In this document: piece after piece, positions 12,118 through 23,900 of the stretch | Numbering within the stretch: the first letter of the stretch is position 1 | How the letters are laid out: each line of letters begins with the position of its first letter | Assembly (NCBI RefSeq): GCF_026914265.1 | Contig: NC_069125.1 | Location: 75,021,546 to 75,085,545 of the forward strand | Length of the DNA stretch: 64,000 bases | DNA from: Mya arenaria | Lineage: Eukaryota > Mollusca > Bivalvia > Myida > Myidae | Reading direction: 5' to 3' | Made by a program: the position numbers and the translations under genes | Notes under the pieces: generated by a model | Told to the model about the DNA's origin: nothing | The model's input: only the letters and a program-made list of their open reading frames with translations | Database searches by the model: none

Positions 12118-12381
12118 CATAAGGCCTAAAAAAAGGTTTGGTTAGGGTAACATCCTTTTCAAAAATTGGTAGGGTAGGTTGGCTTTTTTTATTGGGCTTT
12201 ATACAAAAAGGTCATTTTCATCATTGGAGAATGGTGTTAAAGTAGTCTTCTGTATAAAGCATTCAATCTTGTTTTTTAGTTTTTCATTTATTTTTTAAAA
12301 CTGACTATAAAAACGGTAGAGTCGGGGCCCATTTTGTAGTTAGGGTCGGGTAACCCGAACCAAATGTATTTTTTAGGCCTA
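12118..12381. mobile_element. MITE-like element with AGGCCTAAAAAA inverted termini
   Basis: The left end AGGCCTAAAAAAAGGTTTGG and the reverse complement of the right end (TTTTTTAGGCCT preceded by the GGTTCGGGT block) match, giving imperfect terminal inverted repeats of about 35 bp around a 260-bp unit. No protein is encoded. The target duplication is unclear. Confidence 0.6.
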
Positions 12382-13700
12382 AAAGCGAGTCGTTGTATGA
12401 CATTACGAAAGAGACATATATGGCGATTTTTCCCTTACATAAAAATAAGCCACCAGAATATTGAGCTCTAGGGCTAGTTTGAATATGGATCTAGTCGGAT
12501 AAAAAGAGGCCACAACTTTAAATATTAGAAAACAACTTGTTAACAATATAATTATATTACAAATATAAGAAAATAGCAAAAATGTATGAAATCTCATTAA
12601 TTAGTTTAGTTGTAGATGGGGATGTGTAAGGGAATGCGGCCACCTGATAAGTCACTTAACTTAACAACACCTCACATGAAGTTGGTATTGAAATTCCATC
12701 AACAAAGATCAAACCTGTTTGGATGTGATTTAGCTCCAGGTCGCGGTCAGGGTTGGTACCCCGTTGTGGGTGTGGGGGCCGTCTAGCTCATCCCGGGCAG
12801 CCCTTTACAGGGCTCCTTTATTTAAGTTAGGCAGTAGAACCATAACGAACATCAATTTTTACTCATATTTTTCCATGTAGTTAAGTTTGGTCAGGAAACT
12901 GAGATCCACCAACACTTTATACTATGTTTCTGAAATGATTATATTAACTCACAATGAATAGCGTACATTTTAATATATTTGTATGGCAATTTAGCTAGCC
13001 ATTGATTTGCCTGTGTCACTGTATATGTGTGTAATGATGTTTTTTTTTTTTCGTCTTCATCATTTGTTATTCAGTACTTGCCAAATTTGTTAAATGAATG
13101 AAAATAACATAACAAGCAAAAATATTTTGTTTCTAATGTTGTCAGAAAACATAAGTGCTGAAATAAGCGACTGTAAGTTTGTTTTTCCTAAATGTTTTAT
13201 CTGTTCGCTATGTCTTAATCTATTTGCACGTAAGTGTTTTCCTACAAACCTGCAACAAATCAATAAACATGGATGCAGGAGCGATCCGAGCGTCTGTCAA
13301 ACCGCTGGCACGATGACATTGTAGAATGATAAATGAGCTACAATTATGCTCCGTTCACTAACAAACAGTCACATTGAGCCAGACCAACATGAAGTTCTTG
13401 TCAAAACCCGGAATTCCTTCCCAAGTCGTGTGCCTGATACACCGGATACGGTGTTTACATAAACATCTCCTCAAGAATTATACAACCGTCGGCGGAACCT
13501 CATCACACAAATAGTTCTACATATTTTGAACAATGTCATTTTCTTGAAGATGCCTCCGTTAATTAGAATTGAATCACCCACCACTGTTACAAACGCGTCA
13601 AGTGTAAAATGGCGATCTACAAACAATAAAACTTCTACAGTAGTTTAAATATAATACATTTACAGACCGAATGGGAAGTTGTTAAGTAAGTTGCATTTTA
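12382..13700. other. Unique intergenic DNA upstream of the T-box gene
   Basis: Mostly AT-rich. A GC-richer segment at 12720-12830 and another at 13260-13320 show no credible exon. Possible regulatory sequence; nothing firmer can be said. Confidence 0.4.
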
Positions 13701-13706
13701 TCATTT

Positions 13707-14010
13707 AAAGCTGCACTCTCACATATTTAAAGTTTTGGCAGGAATTATTAATGTTGATTAAGCCCAATTAATTCAAAATAATAAACGATATTCGACACTG
13801 AAGTCGAACTTTTTATAGTGAATGACTCCGTTTATTTTCAACTGAACACTTAGCTGAACCATTGATGACATTGTTGAACAACTAGAAAATACTGCTTTTG
13901 TTGTTAAACTGAAAATAACCAATGTAAATGAAAACTTGTACAATAATCCGGATTGTATTTGTCTCTCACACAAATAACACGGGTTAATTCGATTCCGAAG
14001 CAATAAATGA
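13707..14010. repeat. Fragment of dispersed repeat
   Basis: It starts AAAGCTGCACTCTCACA, which I recall as the head of a widespread molluscan dispersed repeat. The block GAACTTTTTATAGTGAATGA followed by CTCCGTTTATTTTCAA (from 13806) recurs with two or three changes at about 16472 inside intron 1 of the T-box gene. Confidence 0.5.
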
Positions 14011-14524
14011 TCGCATGATACGCAATAATTTATTTTATTTTCATTTCAGTATTTATTAGTGCTTGTAAGTTTATTACTCGAATGAACATTTTACCAAGTA
14101 TTCAGTATATATTTTTACACATGATTATGAAATATCACACATAGGTTTTACTGCTTGTGTACGCATGGGCATATCAAAAGAAAAACTATAATCTCGTATA
14201 TTCTCTAAAAATTCACCCTGATATACATCTTCATACGCACGTGATTTTGAAGAAGTGAATACAAATAAAGGTTGAGCTTTATGCACTACTCAACTTATGT
14301 GATGCATATATATTCATATAATCAGTTCATACAGTGAAATAATAAGTCGAGTGTGTATGTTCCTTCATATTTCTAACATTGTTCACTCTGCTACAGTCAT
14401 ATTCTTCAATCAGCCGGTTTCATCAGCGTTATTTGCACCTTACAAAACACACACAATTATTAAAAATGATAAATAAAATTAAATTTAAAGAATAAGTACA
14501 GACACTGCAGTAGTTCTATGTTTA

Positions 14525-14825
14525 TTCCAGGCAATATTCAGCCCTCCTTGAGACTGGAATGCTCCGCCCTCTGGTGTTCTAGCTCCACCCAGCCACTCAT
14601 TTTCCGCCCAACGCTCCCATCAGCCAATGGATATTGGCACCCTGCTGTCTGCCGCTTGCATGCACCGCCCAGATAAACGGCTGCTGAAATCTGGCTCTTT
14701 CGCGGCGAGGACGACTATGAATTGTAAACTGGAATGGGGCGTGTAATTGATAATTACGTTGATTGCATGTGCGCAAGGTGCCAAAAGAAATTCCATATTT
14801 TCAATAGGCACTGAAGTCATCACAA
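14525..14825 (+). promoter_or_regulatory. Putative promoter and 5' UTR exon of the T-box gene
   Basis: A GC-rich island in AT-rich surroundings holds a CCAAT box at 14624-14628, an inverted CCAAT (ATTGG) at 14633-14637 and a GGGGCGTGT Sp/KLF-like box at about 14735. No TATA box is obvious. A good splice donor (CAA followed by GTAAGG) begins at 14826, and an acceptor (TATCTTGCAG) ends at 15025. A noncoding first exon spliced to the start-codon exon is therefore plausible. Position and function are inferred. Confidence 0.45.
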
Positions 14826-15068
14826 GTAAGGTGACGACAGTATTGTGAAAAAGGTGGGATTAGATAAATCTGATTTTTTAAAATTCAATTATATACAAGT
14901 TGTGCATTCTCCTGCCATTTAAATAAAAGTTGAAGTGAAAGTGTTTAACCGTATTGGATTTCCAACAGCTCATTATAGATAAGATTCCGAGTGTTATTGA
15001 TTGACTCCGTGGACGTATCTTGCAGGCGGTGGTGGTTTATCTGGAGTCAGAAGGCAGTCCGTCCAAAC

Positions 15069-15258
15069 ATGGACGTGGGCACGAACCTGTCACTGCGCGC
15101 TAACGCGTTCAGCATCAGCAGCCTGATGTCAGGGCCGCTTGCCGACCTAGGACTGTCGGGGCTGGGCTACCAGTTCGTGCCGCCACAGCGATCCACGGAC
15201 TGCTCATTCGACTGGGGCCAAAACGGGCCATATGGTCCTGGCATGAAGACCATGGAAG
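15069..15258 (+). CDS. Tbx1: Tbx1/10 coding exon 1 (start, Eh1-like motif)
   Basis: Encodes residues 1-63 plus one base. It starts [20 protein letters not shown] and ends ...GMKTME. Donor GTGGGT, intron phase 1. The exon probably extends 5' to 15026 as UTR. The [11 protein letters not shown] block also resembles the N-terminus of Tbx20 proteins, an Eh1-type motif shared across this T-box superclass. Confidence 0.9.
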
Positions 15259-17833
15259 GTGGGTACTCAATCATCTCAAATATAATGCGAGTCGTTGTGT
15301 CCAGGCAAACGTCCGTGTTAAAGTTTCCATTCCAAAACATGTTATGAGATGAGTCTGACCCAGTCTGTATCTGTTCACTGTTTGAAAAGTAATCCATGGC
15401 TATGGAGTCATCATTTATATTTTCAACGATCTCTCGTGCCGAGCGATGACAGTCCTCTTTTGCACGTGTACCTGTGAATGACGACGTGCTGAGGTGTAAA
15501 CATGTTCTGTGTTGGCATTTGTTTGGAGACGTAAAACCTCCATACTGGATAAACTCGGCTTGTGTCCTTAACACTATTGGAAAATCATTAAGGATTTTCA
15601 AGAGATTTGGGTATAATAACGTTGACTTTTGCAATTTGTTCATTCATTATCTAGCATCAAACCACGTATTCGTTATCAAACATTTACAAAATATTTAAAT
15701 TACACTACATGCTTAAGTCAGTGATTGTAAAAAGAAAAATATCACTTCAAGCAAATCTGAAATGATACCAATGATCCCATATCAGATTTTGTTCTTGTAT
15801 GTACAATATATTATTATATATTACTAACTACATTAATTGCATATACGTTGAGTTTACATATATTTATTTTTACAAAACAACTTTATGAAACAGGAAGAGG
15901 TGAATAAGTATAAACACAGCCTGGTCGCAATGGAAAAGAATTGAAATGATTTGGGAGATTATATTATAAACAAACACTTGTTAAAAAAGGGCAGAAAAAC
16001 ATGTATATATTGTTATATATACCTCGTTGGATAATGACTACCAGTAAACATCAGACATATTCAGTGGCTTCCTTGTCAATAACTGTTTAATATTATACTT
16101 GCGGCTTTTAATTGTCTGGATGAATAAATCGTATAAGCTTGGTCAAGGGATATATATATATGCAGCCATTTGTTGGTTCTGTCGTGTATTTCATATCAAT
16201 ATAATCAGGTAAATAACATTTTCTAAATAAAAAAGAACATAGAAATTTATAACGTTCAATGGTTCTTATTTAGGAAAATGAACATAACTCTTTTTATGCA
16301 AATTATATATAGACATTTAAACACCGTTAATCCGAACAACATTTATCCGAAATTATCGCTATTGCGATTTTATTTTCGGTCCCGATTTTATTTCTTCTTC
16401 CCAATACAAGTAACTCTTTTAATGCAAAGCATATGAACTCATGTCTGTGTGCTAACAATGATTTACTAAATATGAACTTTTTATAGTGAATAATTCCGTT
16501 TATTTTCAATTGGTATATTGTTACAACTCTGATGCACTTATACTTGTACTCCCAGCTTGCCTGATGAACGCGGGGACGGGGCGACCGCTTTACGACACCA
16601 TGCGTCTGGAAAACGCTGAGGCTGCCCTGCCGCGCACCAACCTCACCGACTCCCTGCTGGATGGCGACAAAGGCAACACGGACATAAACCAAAATAGCCA
16701 GGGCGACCGGAAGTCCCCGGGCTTGGACTGTTCCATGTGCGAGGCGGCGGAGGACGGGGACGATGTCGTTAAGCCACTGCACGGAAAACTGGCTGGCGTC
16801 TCATGTCAGCTCGAGATGAAGTCACTGTGGGACGAGTTTGATGAGCTTGGGACGGAGATGATCGTCACCAAAGCCGGAAGGTGCGTAACTAATAGCAACA
16901 TATATCCTGTTTTAGAACAGTAATATAACCGTCTATGTGACCCGCTGTCTACGACCAAATCAACCGATTATAACCATAGGTGGCTGTATACCGACCGGTG
17001 AATATGATGCAATAAAAAAGTGTTAAATGCATTTTATTGTGTCAGGAAGCCAGAACTTTGAATCCAATGAACAACTTGGTAAAAGTGTTTTTTTTTCCGC
17101 TAAGAGAGCAAAAAGAAATATTGTAAACATGCTATGTTAAAATTCTCTGAATCATAATGCTTCATATCATTAATGTTCAAATTTATCTAATGTAATTTAA
17201 ATTTATTTTATTTGAATTAAAATGTTTGATATGTTAACTGCACCTTCATAAAATAAGCTCACTTACTTTTAATAACATAATTTAAGAGGTGGTAATGACG
17301 TTTCGTTAATTTCTGCCTAAATACTACTCGTATATCACATGGGTAAAACACAAACAAAATGATATCTTTCTTCAATATAAACTATGTATAAACAAATGTG
17401 GAACATTATTTCTAGCGTATCGTCCAGTGCGATTTCTCAATGGATGTACAGACATTCGAATCTATAGATATATTATAATAAAATTAAACATTTTCAACTG
17501 ATCTTAATACTGGATTTAAATATCGTATACATATCAGGAACGGAGCTATTGGTTATTTTCGCATGTCATTCCTGCTTGAATGTATCTAGAACTCTGCATT
17601 TAAATTTGTGAAGAAATGCATTCACGTTTACCTCGTGTTTTCGGCTGCCTTCCGTTTCAAATAAAATACATGTAAATGTGAAGAAAAAAGTCCAGTTAGA
17701 AAATGAAACCAGAAAGTTTGTATTAATAACAACTTAACTGTAAGTGGTTTTTTTTTTTGTAAACCGAAGGTAGCCAACCTTTTCTTTTCTTTTTTTTTTT
17801 TGATTAATTACGGGTGAAAATCTTGATTTATTA

Positions 17834-17901
<68 letters not shown>

Positions 17902-20900
17902 CAACTTTATTTAACGAAGGTTACATACTAAGTGTACAATCATTACAGACATACTACTTATTTCCAGAATGGCCTTCACATAAAAAGTATTACAAAAACA
18001 CATATACTAACTCACATATTAAGCAACATACAAAACATACAATCACACTATCAATATCATACTTCTCTCATGTAATTCAACATAATTATACATGTATTCA
18101 ACATTTCCTGGACAAACACAACTCAGCTTAATATGATGATTATAAATTACAATAATTTCATTCTGTAAATAATGTAGATATATTCAGTAAAACTACGTTC
18201 AATCAATATATTTTCAACATTTACACATTTGGTAGTATCCAAGTTGTTGCAAGAATGTCATACACGTACATTAACATGTTTAAACATGTTTAAATGTTTA
18301 AAAAAATTATGTTATTTTTCAATAATTTTCGTGAATCACTGGGGTTTCTATCAATTTGTTTACTGTATACTTTTTAAATCCCTATTAAATAAATATGTAC
18401 AAGTATTTTAACGGTATCAATATATTTGCCTGAGACTGATAACGATTAAAATAAAAATAAAAAACGCATGCAAACAACACAACAACAACAACAACAACAA
18501 CAACAATCAACCAATAAATCGGGATTATAAAATATATGAGTAGAATGGTCAACACTTCTCAGGAAATGAATTATAAGATATTTTTTTGTTATATAAAAGT
18601 TGAGTATTTTGCGACATTCTGGACGATCGGTACTATCAAAACGTCTTCCTTGAATATGCATTAACAAATAATCAGTTTAATAACAATGTTTAAAGAAATG
18701 ATTAACAAACTGGCAATACGAATTATAATTGTAAACATGGCCGGCGCCATAACGGTTGATTGATTATTATCGCAGCCACAATTTGGCTTTTCCAGAATGT
18801 CCATCGAGTCACGATCCCGTCTCTTGGGACCAGGGCTTCATTACCCCCGGCCCTGGGCTTGATTTTGTTCCCTAATCACCGTGAAAATGTGTAAACAAAC
18901 TGTGAAATCAAGCACGGCCGCTGGTGCACCGTCGATAAATCAAGCGCTCCCCGCAATGTTTCGACATGCACGGTGATAAAAGTCATGGTTCAATTACAAT
19001 CGGACATGGCTAATTTCAGAACGAATTTTTGAAGACGTTTAAAGAGATACTTTATTTTTAATGTATTCTAAAGTATCTTTAAACGTTATAAGTAAATAGT
19101 ACTAAATAAAATGTGTTTAAAAATGGAACTTATTTAAAAATGATACCTTTGTTTGTACCAAAAATTGTTTATTTATGAAGTTTAAACACTAAGAAAGAAC
19201 CCCTAGTTTTTGCCTTTGGCGGTACGAAATTAATTTTTATTTATTATAATTATTATTTAATTACTGGGTATATGTCTTACATCCATTTTGGTATGGTGAG
19301 GGTTTATTCCCCCAACCACCCACATTTCTACCGGAGTCCTGCGAAACAAATAAAGCGAAAATATTGTTTTAGCCTCCGTTCCGAATGCTAAATTGTAAGT
19401 TTCCACGTACCGCGTCCAACCATCTAGAGTCCCGAGCCTCGTGGCCATGTCCAAGTCACTAAATCTTGACACTTGTTGATCAAGGTGGGATTTCATAGGG
19501 GAATACTAATCAGACGCTTAATTATAGACACAATATTTGGTAATTATAAGCTTATTCAATGTTGAGTATAAACATACGGTCTCCTGGGATTTCAGTGGTC
19601 TGTCGGGGGCTGCGGTCAACAGTTATCAGATTTGGCAGCCCCATCATAATCCAGCAGTCTTTCTGCAGACCACAGATTATTCATAATATGAAATATCTTC
19701 GTTTTCCAATAAAATAAAATAGCTCATATATTTCAAAGCACATGCATAATTTATGTTGGTCCGAGATACATCTCAGCTTAAAATCTTACTGTAGAAGAGT
19801 AGCGATGTGGTGGAAATTTCTACTAGGGAGAGAAATAACTGTAAAACATAAACTTGATAATTTACTGATCGAAACTTGTAACTAATTTCCCCGTGTGGAG
19901 GCCCGGCGGGCATGGGCAGGCCATCCAATTAGCCGTTTCCTCCCTGTTACTGCCGTAACGTCAACAAACGCACCTGGGTTCACACACACTTTCGGCGCTG
20001 ACGAAAATATCAAAACATAAACTTTCCTCTATACACTTCTCATTTTACTCTTTGACATTTTCCAGTTTCTCTAATGTAATCATGTTTAATTAAATTGCAA
20101 ATGAAGTTATAATAACTTAAACGGTGTTTTACAATTTCACAGATTTAATAGGCCAAAATGAATGTGTCAGAATTTAAGAACCCTTCTCCCTCCCCCTCAA
20201 ACCTCCTCCCAGCAGCAAAAAATAAGCACATTCACGTATGCATGTGATTTTCAAAGGTACGTGTAGGCTTCTTTTTGTCCACTACGTCAGCCAGATATGT
20301 GCACTTTGTACAAGTTTAGAATGACGTGTACGTTAACGCCAGAAAAGAGATTAAAGCGAGTATAAGCAAGCCTACAAGAACATATGTTCAAAGTAAAATT
20401 TAACAAACTGGCTCTACACGTACATGTTCTGTTTGCCACCTCTCTAGTATCCATGCAGCAATGTACACGTATATGTGCTGTTTGCCACATCACTAGTATC
20501 CATGCAGCAAGGTACACGTATATGTGCTGTTTGCCACATCACTAGTATCCATGCAGCAAGGTACACTTATATGTGCTGTTTGCCACCTCTCTAGTATCCA
20601 TTTAGCAATGTATACGTCTATGTGCTGTTTGCCACCCCTCTAGTATCCATGTAGCAATGTACAAGTATATGTGCTGTTTGCCACCTCTCTAGTATCCATG
20701 TAGCAATGTACACGTATATGTGCTGTTTGCCACCTCTCTAGTATCCATGTAGCAATGTACACGTATATGTGCTGTTTGCCACCTCTCTAGTATCCATGTA
20801 GCAAGGTACACGTATATATGTGCTGTTTGCCACCTCTCTAGTATCCATGTAGCAAGGTACACGTATATATGTGCTGTTTGCCACCTCTCTAGTATCCATG

Positions 20901-23900
20901 TAGCAAGGTACACGTATATGTGCTGTTTGCCACCTTTCTAGTATCCATGTAGCAAGGTACACGTATATGTGCTGTTTGCCACCTTTCTAGTATCCATGTA
21001 GCAATGTACACGTATATGTGCTGTTTGCCACCTTTCTAGTATCCATGTAGCAATGTACACGTATATGTGCTGTTTGCCACCTTTCTAGTATCAATGTAGC
21101 ACTGTACACGTATATGTGCTGTTTGCCACCTTTCTAGTATCCATGTAGCAAGGTACACGTCTATGTGCTGTTTGCCACCTTTCTAGTATCCATGTAGCAA
21201 GGTACACGTCTATGTGCTGTTTGCCACCTCTCTAGTATCCATGTAGCAATGGACACGTATATGTGCTGTTTCCCACCTCTCTAGTATCCATGTAGCAATG
21301 GACACGTATATGTGGTGTTTGCCACCTCTCTAGTATCCATGTAGCAATGGACACGTATATGTGCTGTTTCCCACCTCTCTAGTATCCATGTAGCAATGGA
21401 CACGTATATGTGCTGTTTCCCACCTCTCTAGTATCCATGTAGCAATGGACACGTATATGTGCTGTTTCCCACCTCTCTAGTATCCATGTAGCAATGGACA
21501 CGTATATGTGCTGTTTCCCACCTCTCTAGTATCCATGTAGCAATGGACACGTATATGTGGTGTTTCCCACCTCTCTAGTATCATATGTAGCAAGGTACAC
21601 GTATATGTGCTGTTTCCCACCTCTCTAGTATCAATGTAGCAATGTACACGTATATGTGCTGTTTCCCACCTCTCTAGTATCAATGTAGCAATGTACACGT
21701 ATATGTGCTGTTTCCCACCTCTCTAGTATCAATGTAGCAATGTACACGTATATGTGCTGTTTCCCACCTCTCTAGTATCCATGTAGCAATGTACACGTAT
21801 ATGTGCTGTTTTCCACCTCTCTAGTATCGATGTAGCAATGTACACGTATATATGCTGTTTGCCACCTCTCTAGTATCCATGTAGCAATGTACACGTTCAT
21901 GTTTTGTTTCCCACATCTCTAGTATCCATGTAGCAAGGTACACGTATAAGTGTCGTTTCCCACCTCTCTAGTATCAATGTAGCAAGGTACACGTCTATAT
22001 GTTGTTTCCCACCTCTCTAGTATCAATGTAGCAAGGTACACGTATAAGTATCGTTTCCCACCTCTCTAGTATCAATGTAGCAAGGTACACGTCTACATGT
22101 TGTTTCCCACATCTCTAGTATCAATGTAGCAAGGTACACGTATATCTGTCGTTTTCCACCTCTCTTGTATCCATGTAGCAAGGAACACGTATATGTGTTA
22201 TTTCCCAAATCTCTAGTATCAATGCAGCAAGTTACACGTATATGTATTGTTTCCCACATCTCTAGTATCCATGTAGTAAGGTACACGTATATGTGCTGTT
22301 TCCACCTCTCTAGTATCAATGTAGCAAGGTACACGTATAAGTGTCGTTTTCCACCTCTCTAGTATCCATGTAGCAAGGTACACGTATATGTGCTGTTTCC
22401 ACCTCTCTAGTATCAATGTAGCAAGGTACACGTATATGTGACGTTTTCCACCTCTCTAGTATCCATGCAGCAAGGTACACGTATATGTGTCGTTTTCCAT
22501 CTCTCTAGTATCCATGTAGCAAGGTACACGTATATGTGTTGTTTCCCACCTCTTTAGTATCCATGCAGCAAGGTACACGTCTATGTGTTGTTTCCCACCT
22601 CTCTAGTATCCATGCAGCAAGGTACACGTTTATGTGCTGTTTCAAACCTCTCTAGTATCAATGCAGCTAGGTACACGTATATGTGCTGTTTCACACCTAT
22701 CTATACAGATGTTTGTCGCATGTTGCTGTCCTAATTACATAGGAGTAACAAAAAACAACTTCTACTGGTTACAGCCGTTATTGTATTTGCTGTTTTGCCA
22801 ACAAGACGGTTAACACTGCATTCACTGGTTAAGGTGTCGATTGTTCCAAGATTGCCGACCTCTGCATTCACTGGTAGACGTGTCGACTGTTCCAAGACGG
22901 CGACCCCTGTATTCACTGGTAGACGTGTCGATTGTTCCAAGACGGCGACCTCTGCATTTTACTGCTAGACGTGTTGATTGTTCCAAGACGGCAACCTTTG
23001 CAATTACTGCTAGATATGTCGATTGTTCCAAGATGGCGACCTCTGCATTCACTGCTAGGCGTGTCGACTGTTTTAAGACGGCGACCCCTGTATTCACTGG
23101 TAGACGTTTCGATTTTTCCATGACGGCGACCTCTGCATTCACTGCTAGACGTGTCGACTGTTCCATGACGGCGACCCCTGCACTCACTGCTAGACGTGTC
23201 GACTGTTCCATGACGGCGACCTTTGCATTCACTGCTAGACGTGTCGACTGTTCCAAGACGGCGACCCCTGCTCTCACTGCTAGACGTGTCGACTGTTTCA
23301 AGACGGCGACCCCTGTATTCACTGATAGACGTGTCGATTGTTCCAAGACGGCGACCTCTACATTCACTGCTAGACGTGTCGACTGTTCCAAGACGGCGAC
23401 CTCTACATTCACTGGTAGATATGTCGACTGTTCCAAGACGGCGACCTCTACATTCACTGGTAGACGTGTCGACTGTTCCAAGACGGCGATCACTACATTC
23501 ACTGGTAGACGTGTCGACTGTTCCAAGACGGCGACCTCTACATTCACTGGTAGACGTGTCGACTGTTTCAAGACGGCGACCCCTGTATTCACTGGTAGAC
23601 GTGTCGATTGTTCCAAGACGGCGACCTCTACAGTCACTGTTAGACGTGTCGACTGTTCCAAGACGGCGACCTTTGCATTTACTGCTAGACGTGTCGACTG
23701 TTCCAAGACGGCGACCTCTACATTCACTGGTAGACGTGTCGACTGTTTCACGACGGCGACCTCTACATTCACTGGTAGACGTGTCGACTGTTCCAAGACG
23801 GCGACCTCTACATTCACTGCTAGACGTGTCGACTGTTCCAAGACGGCGACCTCTGCATTCACTGGTAGACGTGTCGACTGTTCCAAGACGGCGACCCCTG

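Larger units (their letters stand above)
16881..20400 (+). other. Tbx1/10 intron 2, unique 5' part
   Basis: AT-rich with an (AAT)n run at about 17834-17898 and an (AAC)n run at about 18479-18507. GC-richer, less repetitive blocks at 18740-18990 and 19880-20010 stand out and could be enhancer sequence (inference only). No exon with family match was found. Confidence 0.6.

Noticed and set aside
12720..12830. tRNA or tRNA-derived SINE head
   Set aside because: GGTTGGTACCCC-like stretches do not form the A box, B box and cloverleaf.
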